A stretch of DNA of 64,000 nucleotides from Geothermobacter hydrogeniphilus (GTDB lineage: Bacteria > Desulfobacterota > Desulfuromonadia > Desulfuromonadales > Geothermobacteraceae), in assembly GCF_002093115.1 (NCBI RefSeq), contig NZ_NAAD01000008.1, forward strand, positions 1-64,000, written 5' to 3'. Each line of letters starts with the position of its first letter. Positions within the stretch are counted from its first letter, which is position 1. Below, piece by piece: positions 42,111 to 50,594 of this stretch. A program made the position numbers and the translations under genes. The notes beneath the pieces are model-generated. The model had not been told where the DNA came from and searched no databases. It worked only from the letters and a program-made list of their open reading frames with translations.

Positions 42111-42959
42111 TCATCCGGGGGTCTCTTTCCTGCCGCGGCTGAAGCCTTCTTTCGCGGCCAGCAGGTCGAGATGCAGGGTGGCGGCATCCTCAACCTCAAG
42201 CGGCAGCTCTTCCCCCCGTTCGCGGCTGTCGACCACCTTCAGGTAGCCGCAGCACTTGCGGCAGATATCGACCCGGTAGCCCGGTTCCCCCTCGGCGGTG
42301 AAGTAGGCGAGGGTCTCATGGTCACTGTTGCCGCAGTGAACGCAGGTCAGTCGATGGAACGACCAGCGGCTGCCACAGAGACTGCACTGGAGTTTTTTCT
42401 TCCCCTCCTCGCCGCTCAGTTCGGCAATCGCCGGCAAGCCGCCGCAGAGCGGGCAGTAGCCGTGTTCCCAGTTCTCTTCCCGGCTCTCAAGGCCCTCGGC
42501 GCGGCAACGTTCGAGGGCCGCTCCGAGGGTCGTGGTCAGGCAGTATTCGAGCAGGGCCGGCTGCATGCCGATCGTTTCAGCCGTGCCGGTGATCGGTTTC
42601 CGGTCGCGATCGAGGGCGGCGCGCAACAGCCCTGTCAGATCGAGACTACCGTTCTGCAGGGTGGTTTGCAACGCCTGCAGCTCCTCCTGTCCCTGCTGTC
42701 CGTGTTGCTGCAGGATGAGCAGCAGTTCGGCAAAGAAGGCCCGCGCCCGGTTTTCGTCGATGTTCAATGTTTCGCCGCTGAGCAGCGGGAAACCCTGTTG
42801 CTGCCTGGGCGTGGCAGTCTCGTGGTCGATGTCGACCTGCAGAAAATTTTCGGCGGTGGCGAACAGCTGGTAAAGCCGGGTATAGAAACGGCAGATCTCG
42901 GCCAGCGCCGGTTTCGCGGTGGCCAGTTCTTCAAGTCGTTGCAGGCGTTTCTGCAGCAT
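42111..42959 (-). CDS. fdhE: formate dehydrogenase accessory protein FdhE
   Basis: 282 residues from ATG 42959 (MLQKRLQRLEEL) with an AGGAGT site. Four CxxC zinc/iron pairs: CPLCGG, CSLCGS, CVHCGN, CRKCCG. FdhE binds redox-active iron and is required for assembly of formate dehydrogenase, probably for insertion of the cofactor with FdhD. It sits between fdnI and mobA. Confidence 0.92.
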   Translation of the reverse strand: MLQKRLQRLEELATAKPALAEICRFYTRLYQLFATAENFLQVDIDHETATPRQQQGFPLLSGETLNIDENRARAFFAELLLILQQHGQQGQEELQALQTTLQNGSLDLTGLLRAALDRDRKPITGTAETIGMQPALLEYCLTTTLGAALERCRAEGLESREENWEHGYCPLCGGLPAIAELSGEEGKKKLQCSLCGSRWSFHRLTCVHCGNSDHETLAYFTAEGEPGYRVDICRKCCGYLKVVDSRERGEELPLEVEDAATLHLDLLAAKEGFSRGRKETPG

Positions 42960-43102
42960 GGATGACTCCTGTCGGAAAAGACCGCGGGGTGGACACCGTC
43001 CGCATGTTGCAACGGACAGGCGGCGGGCAGTGCCCACCCCGCCGAAGCTGCGGGCCGTGGAGAGAGGTGTCCGGCCTGCAGTCATGGAGGTTGGCGGTTC
43101 GT

Positions 43103-43720
43103 TCAGTCTTTGACGACCTTCTCAAGCCATTTGCCGGCATGTTTCTTCGCCCAGCTTCTGCGGACCTGGCCGTAGAGCATTCCCTCAAGGGTGCCCGGAT
43201 TGCCGATGGTGGCCAGGTAGACATGGACGATCATGCCGACCATGAACAGGTTGAAGAAGATGCTGTGCAGCAGGAAGGACGCCTGGGTCAGTTCCCGGCT
43301 GTAGGCAGTCGGGTCCCAGATGACCAGTCCGGTCGCGCCCATCACCAGGGCGGCGATGACGGCGAAGATCCCGAACAGTTTCTGGCCGGCGTTGAATTTC
43401 CCCTGGGGAATCTCTTCCGCGTTGCGGGACAGGTAGCCGCCCAGCCGGGCGATCCATCTGCGGTCATCGGCATCAAAGCGGCAGACTTCTCCGGCGTGGC
43501 TGAGGAACAACAGTACCGAACCGATCAGAAAAACGATTCCGGCCCACTTGTGGACCATGATGCCCTGTTGCGGTCCGCCGAACAGGTCGAAATAGCCGAA
43601 GAAGGTGTGGGCGTAAAGACCCAGGCCGGACAGCACCAGCAACAGGAAGGAGATGGCAACCAGCCAGTGCAGAACGCGGCTGGCGGTGCCGAAGCGGTCA
43701 ATCGTGTTGGTCATGGTCAT
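43103..43720 (-). CDS. fdnI: formate dehydrogenase gamma subunit, cytochrome b556
   Basis: 205 residues, four membrane helices (LHWLVAISFLLLVLSGLGLY; GIVFLIGSVLLFLSH; GIFAVIAALVMGATGLVIW; IFFNLFMVGMIVHVY) with His residues for two b hemes. It takes electrons from FdnH into menaquinone. Its ATG is followed by a second ATG two codons in; its start overlaps the fdnH stop by 4 bp. Confidence 0.92.
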   Translation of the reverse strand: MTMTNTIDRFGTASRVLHWLVAISFLLLVLSGLGLYAHTFFGYFDLFGGPQQGIMVHKWAGIVFLIGSVLLFLSHAGEVCRFDADDRRWIARLGGYLSRNAEEIPQGKFNAGQKLFGIFAVIAALVMGATGLVIWDPTAYSRELTQASFLLHSIFFNLFMVGMIVHVYLATIGNPGTLEGMLYGQVRRSWAKKHAGKWLEKVVKD

Positions 43721-44487
43721 TCACCTCCCTTGCGCGGTTGGTCATCCGCGTCATCCAGTTTCTTCGGCCCGATGGTGACATAATGCAGGGCCGCGACGCC
43801 GACGGCGCCCCAGAAGCCGAGAATGCCGAGCGGTTTGACGACATCCTTCCAGAAGAAGATCGAGGCCGGAATAGCCGGATTTTTCGGCAGCCGGTAGGTG
43901 CCGGGTTCATCATCAAGGACATAGAGGACTCCGAGACCGCCGAGATCGTTCTCACCGTAGAGCTTCTTGCCGGCCGCCTTCGCCTCCGCGATCAACTGGT
44001 CACGGTCGCCGAACTTGAGGGACTGGGTCGGACAGGCCTTGGCGCAGGCGGGCAGCAGTCCGTTCTGCACCCGGTTGCTGCAGGCATGGCACTTGGTGAC
44101 CTTCTGTTTCGTGTCGTAACGCGGCACGTCGAAGGGACAGCCGCTGACGCAGTAATGGCACTCGATGCACTTCTCCCGGTTGTAGGCGACCAGCCCTTCT
44201 TTGGTGTGGTAGAGGGCGCCGGCCGAAGGGCAGACCTTGACGCAGCCGGCATCAGCGCAGTGCATGCAGCGCCGGTTGATGAACAGCCAGCGCAGGTCGT
44301 CCCCCTGCTCCTGCTCGATGAAGTGGATCTGGTTGTAGAGCAGCGGCGTCAGGTCCGGCGGATTCTCGTAGCTGCCGTGGTTGACCGTCGCTTCGGCGGC
44401 GAGTTTATTCCACTGCTTGCAGGCGACCTGGCAACTGCGGCAGGCGGTGCAGCGGGTGGTGTCAATCAGGAATGCTTTCCGTTTCAT
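43717..44487 (-). CDS. fdnH: formate dehydrogenase beta subunit, iron-sulfur
   Basis: 256 residues. Four [4Fe-4S] ligand sets: CTACRSCQVAC, CMHCADAGCVKVCP, CIECHYCVSGCP and CHACSNRVQNGLLPACAKACP (trimmed to CHAC...CAKACP). A C-terminal membrane helix (ILGFWGAVGVAALHYVTI) anchors it. It moves electrons from FdnG to FdnI. 12 bp behind fdnG, with a strong GGGGAGGAG site. Confidence 0.94.
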   Translation of the reverse strand: MKRKAFLIDTTRCTACRSCQVACKQWNKLAAEATVNHGSYENPPDLTPLLYNQIHFIEQEQGDDLRWLFINRRCMHCADAGCVKVCPSAGALYHTKEGLVAYNREKCIECHYCVSGCPFDVPRYDTKQKVTKCHACSNRVQNGLLPACAKACPTQSLKFGDRDQLIAEAKAAGKKLYGENDLGGLGVLYVLDDEPGTYRLPKNPAIPASIFFWKDVVKPLGILGFWGAVGVAALHYVTIGPKKLDDADDQPRKGGE

Positions 44488-44499
44488 AGTCTCCTCCCC

Positions 44500-47400
44500 C
44501 TAGCTCAGCTTTTCGACGTTGACCATGAACGCCTTGGTTTCCGGGATCATGGTGTTGGCGTCGCCGGCGGTCGGAGTCAACAGGTTGGCGCTGTCTCCGG
44601 CGTTTTTGGTCTCCCAGCCGAAACACCAGGGCAGGCCGACCTGGTGGATGGTCGCGCCCTCGATCTTGAAGGGACGGAAGCGCCTGGTGACAATCGCCAC
44701 CGCCTCGACACTGCCGCGGCCCGAACTGACCTTGACCATGTCACCATGGCCGATGGCGCGGTCAGCCGCCAGTTCCGGACTCATCTCGACAAACAGCTGC
44801 GGCTGCATTTCCAGCAGCCAGGGGGTGTTGCGGGACATGACCCCGGTCTGCCAGTGTTCGGTTACCCGGTAGGTGGTGGCGACGAAGGGATAGCGCTTGT
44901 CGTTGCTGTAGTAGATATCCTCCGGCAGTTTTTCTTCCCCTTCGTAGAACAGTTTCATCGCCGGATTGTTCCTGGTTCCCGAGAGCGGGTTGTTCTTGAT
45001 CGGGCTTTCCAGCGGTTCGTAATGTTCGGGGAAGGGGCCCTCCTTCATCTTGGCGCCGAAGATCGAGGCGACGCCGTCGGGGAGCATGATGAAGGATTTC
45101 CTGGTGCCCGGCTGCGAAAGCGGCTTCCAGCCGCCGTCGGGCACATCGCCCTTCCAGCCGCTGCCGGTCCACCAGATGACCGGCCGCTGACTGTTCCAGG
45201 GGACGCCGTCGGCATTGACTGAGGCGCGGTTGTAGAGGATGCGGCGATTGACCGGCCAGCACCAGGCCCACTCGGGGTAGAGGCCGATGCCGCTCGGATC
45301 CTTGTGGCTGCGGCGGGCCATGTTGTTGCCGTGGCCGTTGTAGCTCTGGCAGTAAAGCCAGTTGCCGGACGAGGTCGAGCCATCATCCTGCAGGTAGGCG
45401 AAGGAGGGGACCAGATCGCCCTTTTTGAAGGTCTTGCCCTTGACCACCTTGTCGGTGAGGAAGTAGCCGTTGATTTCTTTGGCCACGGCATGGATGTCGA
45501 GTTCTCGCAGCCGGCCGTCTGGCATCCTGAAGCCGTAATTCCATGAAAGTTTCAGAATCGGATCGGGGAAGGCGCCGCCCTCGTTCCGGTAGCGTTTGGC
45601 CACTCGGTACTGCAGTTCGGTCATGATCTCCGAGTCGGGGCGGCTGTCGCCGAGGGGCTTGACCGCCCGGTAGCGCCACTGGGCCCAGCGGCCCGAGTTG
45701 GTAATACTGCCTTCCTTTTCGAAGGAGGCGGCTACCGGCAGGAAGAAGACCTCAGTGTCGATCTTGGCCGGGTCCATGCCCGGGCCCTTCCAGAAGGACG
45801 CGGTTTCGTTGTCGAACAGGTTGACCGCCACCATCCAGTCGAGCCTGGCCAATGCCTTGCGCACCTTGTTGGCGTTGCTGCCGCTGCAGGCCGGGTTCTG
45901 TCCCCAGGCGAAAAAGCCCTTGACCTGGTCGCGGATCATCTTGTCGAACAGCATCAGCCAGGAGGCGTTCTGGCCGTCGTCCAGCTTCGGCAGCAGCTGG
46001 TAGCCGAACTCGTCCGCGGCACCCAGGCCGGTGTCGAAGTGCGCCCGCAGCAGCGAGGTGATGTACTTGCCGCGGTTGCCCCACCAGTTGGCGCTCTGCG
46101 GATCGTTGGTGGTCGGTGTGGTTTTCCTGATGTAGGTGGCCAGGTCTTTCAGGCTCGCTTTCGGGGTGGGCAGGTAGCCGGGCAGGATGTGGAACAGCAG
46201 GCAGTGGTCAGTCGAGCCCTGGACGTTCGATTCGCCGCGCAGGGCGTTGACCCCACCCCCGGCGACGCCGATATTGCCGAGCAGCAGCTGGATGATGGCC
46301 ATGGTGCGGATGTTCTGGGTGCCGACGGTGTGCTGGGTCCAGCCCATGGCGTACATGATGGTCGCCGCCTTGCCCGGCTTGCCGGAGGCGCCGTAGGTCC
46401 GGTAGATCTCCTCGAGTTTTTTCACCGGGGTGCCGGTGATGCCGGAGACCACTTCGGGGGTGTAGCGGGAGAAGTGCTTCTTCAGCAGCTGGAAGACGCA
46501 ATTCGGATCCTGCAGGCTCGGGTCGCTCTTCGGTACGCCGTCGGCATCGCGCTGGAAGTCCCAGGTCGATTTGTCGTAGCTGCGTTTGGCGGTGTTGTAG
46601 CCGGAAAAGAGCCCGTCCAGGTCGCCCGGCATCCTGAAGCGGGGGTCGACCAGGAAGGTGGCGTTGGTGTGGAGCTGCAGATACTCCTTGTGATACAGGT
46701 CATTGTTGAGGATGTAGTTGATCATCCCGCCGAGGAAAGCGATATCGGTACCGCTGCGCAGCGGGGCGTAGATATCCGCCCTGGCACTGGTGCGGGTGAA
46801 ACGCGGATCGACGCTGAGGATCTTGGCGCCGTGTTCCTTCGCTTCGAGGACGTAATGAAAGGAAATCGGGTGGTTCTCAGCGGCATTCGAGCCCATCACC
46901 AGCACCACATCCGAGTTGCGGATGTCGATCCAGTGATTGGTCATCGCGCCGCGGCCGAACGAGGTCGCCAGACTGGCAACCGTGGCGGAGTGTCATATTC
47001 GCGCCTGGTGTTCGATGTACACCAGGCCCCAGCTGCGCAGCAGTTTCTGCAGCAGGTAACACTCCTCGTTGTCGAGGGCGGCGCTGCCGACCGAGGCGAT
47101 GGCGTCGGTACGGTTGACCACCTGCCCCCTGGCGTTCTTCTCCATGAAGGTGGCGTCACGGGTCTTTTTGACGCGCTCGGCGATCTGTTCAAGGGCCCAG
47201 TCCCAGGAAACCTTCTTCCATTGATTCGATCCCTTGGCGCGGTACATCGGTTCGATGACGCGCTTGTCATTGTGCCGCAGCTGGTAGATCGAGGCGCCTT
47301 TGCTGCAGAGGGTGCCACGATTGATCGGATGATCCGGATCGCCCTCGGTGTTGATCACCTCGCCGCCCCGGCTGTGGACGATCAGGCCGCAGCCGACCGC

Positions 47401-47550
47401 GCAGTAAGGACAGATGGTGGCGGTCTCCCGGGCATACTGGATTGCCAGGGGCTGGGCTTCGGCCTCGGCCGCCTTCAGGCCGATACCGAGGACCGATCCG
47501 GCCACCGCCCCGCCTGAAACCTTGAGAAAGCCACGTCGGTTCAGTTGCAT
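44500..47550 (-). CDS. fdnG: formate dehydrogenase alpha subunit, selenoprotein (UGA = Sec)
   Basis: 1016 residues when the in-frame TGA at 46993-46995 is read as selenocysteine 186; a naive annotation would split it into 46993-47550 and 44500-46944. The Sec lies in HQARI-U-HSATVASLATSFGRGAM, like E. coli FdnG. TAT signal RRGFLK at residues 5-10 exports it. Four [4Fe-4S] Cys in CPYCAVGCGLIVH...LCSKG and the bis-MGD domain follow. It oxidises formate to CO2 in the periplasm. First of the fdnGHI-fdhE-mobA operon. GGAGG site; element copy 7 lies in its leader. Confidence 0.96.
46964..46995 (-). promoter_or_regulatory. SECIS element of fdnG
   Basis: Directly after the UGA (46993-46995), a hairpin with stem GTTGCC/GGCGAC (46975-46980 and 46964-46969) and apical loop AGTCT. 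The AGUCU loop is as in the E. coli fdnG SECIS, which SelB recognises. Confidence 0.92.
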
Positions 47551-47573
47551 TTCGTGCCTCCTTTATGCTGTAG

Positions 47574-47735
47574 CCTGAATCAGTGAGTCCCTTGTCGGCG
47601 GATAGCACAAGTCATTGCTCTGTCTGAGCTTCCCAAAAATCACCAGCGAACCTATGGGGGCGCTTCAGATTATTGGAAATCTCATTCAGACCAAGCACTT
47701 GCACTCTCCATCCAACAGGAACTCACTTATTCAGG
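47574..47735 (+). mobile_element. palindromic MITE-like element, copy 7 (162 bp)
   Basis: Begins CCTGAATCAGTGAG and ends CTCACTTATTCAGG (one mismatch in the end). Flanks TGTAG and TGTGA match at three of five. It lies 23 bp before the fdnG ATG, between its promoter region and ribosome site. Confidence 0.88.
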
Positions 47736-48018
47736 TGTGAATAAAAAGTCGCCCGCCCGCTCGTGCGGGAGGTAGATGAACGACCCATGTGCCGCCAGGC
47801 AGCGGCACGAATTAAGCTCATGGATTCGCAAGTTGCATACCAGCGTTTTGAAATTGTTATAATTGCTATTGAAAACACACGGTTGCGTATTTATTCAATG
47901 AAATTGATGGGGAAGAGTATATTTTTGATTGTGTATATTTTTCCGTGGACGTATCTTGTGTGGGTAGAATCTATCCATATGGCATTTTGTGTTCATTGTT
48001 TTTAAAACGGAATTATTC
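47736..48018. other. AT-rich divergent control region of fdn and the three-component operon
   Basis: About 280 bp with much lower GC than the genes around it. It must hold promoters for the response regulator operon and probably for fdn (through element copy 7). A GG-N10-GC pattern (GGCACGAATTAAGC at 47804-47817) resembles a sigma-54 -24/-12 site pointing to the regulator, but the TTGC part is replaced by AAGC. No open frame here looks genuine. Confidence 0.5.
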
Positions 48019-49383
48019 ATGAATGGACGGGTTTATATCTGCGATGACGAAGCCGGAATGCTGCGTTATCTGAAAAAGATGCTGGTCGCCTGGGGGGTCG
48101 AGGTGGTGACCTTCGACCGTCCCCTGGCGCTGCTGGAAGGGTTGCGGACGAACCGGCCGGGGGCCGATCTGCTGCTGCTCGATATCAAGATGGCTGAACT
48201 CGACGGTCTGGAGACCCTGCGTCGGGTCCGCGGCCGTCATCCCGACCTGCCGGTGGTGATGATGACTGGTCACGGCAGCATCGAGTCCGCGGTTGAAGCG
48301 ATGCGGATGGGAGCCCAGAACTACCTGACCAAACCGTTTCCACAGGAGCAGTTGCGGGCGGTGGTCGGGCAGTGTCTGCAGCGCGGCAGGCTGCTGGAGG
48401 AGAATCGCAGCCTTAAACAGAAACTTCGACGGAACGACGGCGAACAGGTGATTTTCAAGAGTGCCGCCTTTGCCGAAGTCTATGATCTGGCGATGCGGGT
48501 CACCGGCGTCGATTCGCCGCTGCTGGTGCTGGGGGAAAGCGGCAGCGGCAAGGAAATGATCGCCCGCGCCGTTCATCAGCACAGCCCGCGCAGCGGGGCT
48601 CCCTTTCTCGCCATCAACTGCGCGACCCTGACGGAAACCCTGCTTGAGAGCCAGCTCTTCGGCCACCGAAAGGGGGCCTTCACCGGGGCGCTGCAGCATC
48701 AGCCGGGACTGTTGGCCGCGGCCGAGGGCGGCACCCTGTTTCTCGATGAAGTCGGAGAACTGAGTCCGGCGCTGCAGGCCAAGCTGCTGCGGGTGCTGCA
48801 GGCCGGAGAATATCTGCCGGTCGGTTCGACCAGCCCGCAGCAGGCCGATGTGCGTTTTGTCGCCGCCACCAACAAGAACCTGGAGCGGGAGGTCGAGGCC
48901 GGGAGATTCCGCGAGGACCTTTACTACCGTCTCAACGTGATCACCCTTGAGCTGCCGCCGTTGCGGCAGCGCCCGGAGGATATCAAGCCCCTGGTTGAGC
49001 ACTTCCTGGTCAAGATGGCGCGACGGATGGGGCAAGCCCCCAGGCAGGTCGGGGACGAACTGCTGACGGTCCTTCAAGGCTACAGTTGGCCGGGCAACGT
49101 GAGGGAGCTGGAAAATGTCATTGAACGCTGCGTGGTGCTGGCGCGCGATCCGGTCCTGACCCCCGATCTGCTGCCGGGCAAACTGCGGCGTCCGGAATCG
49201 GTTTCCTTCGCCGCTGTCCTGCCGTCCTTCAGTCTTCGGGATGCCGAAAGGCTGCAGGTCAGAAGAGCCCTGGAGGAGACCGGCTGGAACAAGAGTCGCG
49301 CCGCGCAGCTGCTCGGAGTGACGCGTAAAACCCTGGATAAGAAAATCCGTGATTTTGAGCTCTCCCCGGAGCCTTCGTCATGA
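48019..49383 (+). CDS. sigma-54-dependent response regulator
   Basis: 454 residues from ATG 48019 (MNGRVYICDDEAGM). Receiver phospho-Asp55 in LLDIKMAELDGLE. AAA+ with Walker A GESGSGKE and GAFTGAL (sigma-54 loop), then Fis-type HTH KSRAAQLLGVTRKTLDKKI. First of a coupled three-gene operon with a periplasmic binding protein and a histidine kinase, its likely partner. It is divergent from fdnG, suggesting it controls fdn, but no enhancer site was assigned. Confidence 0.93.
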   Translation: MNGRVYICDDEAGMLRYLKKMLVAWGVEVVTFDRPLALLEGLRTNRPGADLLLLDIKMAELDGLETLRRVRGRHPDLPVVMMTGHGSIESAVEAMRMGAQNYLTKPFPQEQLRAVVGQCLQRGRLLEENRSLKQKLRRNDGEQVIFKSAAFAEVYDLAMRVTGVDSPLLVLGESGSGKEMIARAVHQHSPRSGAPFLAINCATLTETLLESQLFGHRKGAFTGALQHQPGLLAAAEGGTLFLDEVGELSPALQAKLLRVLQAGEYLPVGSTSPQQADVRFVAATNKNLEREVEAGRFREDLYYRLNVITLELPPLRQRPEDIKPLVEHFLVKMARRMGQAPRQVGDELLTVLQGYSWPGNVRELENVIERCVVLARDPVLTPDLLPGKLRRPESVSFAAVLPSFSLRDAERLQVRRALEETGWNKSRAAQLLGVTRKTLDKKIRDFELSPEPSS

Positions 49384-50594
49384 GTCGCCGTCGCAGGGGA
49401 GGGGTGTTGTTGCTGCTCTGGACGCTGATCATGGTGTCGCTGCCGGGTGCCGCTGCCGCGGAGAAAGCCGGGGAGCTGCTGCTCGGCATGTCGACCGCTC
49501 TGAGCGGCCCGGCCGGAGACCTCGGCCGCGAGATGCGGCGCGGTGTTCTTGCCGGCATAGCTCGTGTCAACCGCGCTGGAGGCATCAACGGTCGGCGCTT
49601 GCGGCTGATCGCTCTCGATGACGGCTATGAACCGGCGCGCACCGCGCCGAACATGCACCAGTTGCTGGAGAAGGACCGGGTGCTGGCGGTGATCGGCAAT
49701 GTCGGGACACCGACCGCCATCGCCTCGTTGCCGCTTATTCGCGAGCAGCGGACACTCTTTTTTGCTCCGTTTTCCGGCGCCGGGGTGCTGCGGCGCGATC
49801 CGCCGGAGCGTTACGTGATCAACCTGCGGGCCAGTTATGCCGAAGAAATCTCCGCCATGGTCGACGCGCTGGTTGACAGGGGTGGTCTGCGGCCGGAGCA
49901 GATCGCCTTTTTTACCCAGCGTGACGGTTACGGCGACGCCGGCTATGTCGGTGGTTTCGCGGCGTTGAAGCGTCATGGACTGCGCAGTGAACAGCAGGTG
50001 CTGCATGTCCGCTATCGACGCAATACCCTGGCGGTCGAAAACGCTCTCGCCGACCTGTTGCTGGCGGAGCATCCACCGTCCGCGGTGATCATGGTCGGGG
50101 CCTATGCACCCTGCGCCAAATTTATCCGTCTGGCCCGCCGGTCGGGGCTGGATGTTCTGTTTCTCAATGTTTCTTTCGTCGGCAGCGCGGCACTGGCGCG
50201 CGAACTCGGCGTCGACGGTGACGGGGTGGTTGTGACCCAGGTGGTTCCGCACCCGACGCAAAGCAACCTGCCGCTGGTGAAAGCTTACCGAACGGACCTG
50301 CGGCGGATCGATAATCTTCCGTTCAGCTTCGTCAGCCTCGAAGGGTATGCCGCGCTGCGAACGCTGCTGGCCGGAATGGAGAAGGTCGTGGGCCCCTTGA
50401 CGCGCGAGACGCTGATTGACGGCCTCGAACAGTTGGGAGAATTCGATCTCGGCATCGGCATGCCGTTGAAGATCGATGCCCGCAACCACCAGGCTGGCCA
50501 TCGGGTGTGGCCGACCCGGCTGAAAAAAGGTACTGTCGTACCGGTCAGTTGGGATCAGGTTGTTGCCGGGCTGCCCGGCCGGAGCAGGCCATGA
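49380..50594 (+). CDS. periplasmic ligand-binding protein (LivK/amino-acid type)
   Basis: 404 residues. A signal peptide (GVLLLLWTLIMVSLPGAAAA) and a type I PBP domain: GMSTALSGPAGDLGREMRRG, NVGTPTAIASLPL, FFTQRDGYGDAGY. No permease or ATPase is near, so it does not serve transport; between a response regulator and its kinase it is likely the sensor of a ligand for the kinase. Start overlaps the regulator stop (ATGA). Ligand unknown. Confidence 0.88.
   Translation: MSRRRRGGVLLLLWTLIMVSLPGAAAAEKAGELLLGMSTALSGPAGDLGREMRRGVLAGIARVNRAGGINGRRLRLIALDDGYEPARTAPNMHQLLEKDRVLAVIGNVGTPTAIASLPLIREQRTLFFAPFSGAGVLRRDPPERYVINLRASYAEEISAMVDALVDRGGLRPEQIAFFTQRDGYGDAGYVGGFAALKRHGLRSEQQVLHVRYRRNTLAVENALADLLLAEHPPSAVIMVGAYAPCAKFIRLARRSGLDVLFLNVSFVGSAALARELGVDGDGVVVTQVVPHPTQSNLPLVKAYRTDLRRIDNLPFSFVSLEGYAALRTLLAGMEKVVGPLTRETLIDGLEQLGEFDLGIGMPLKIDARNHQAGHRVWPTRLKKGTVVPVSWDQVVAGLPGRSRP

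Noticed and set aside
46993-47550. Separate short gene and separate 815-residue gene for the formate dehydrogenase alpha subunit
   Set aside because: The break is one in-frame TGA in the conserved Sec position with a SECIS hairpin after it.
47763-48005. 80-codon plus-strand frame upstream of the response regulator
   Set aside because: AT-rich promoter sequence, no ribosome site, no family features.
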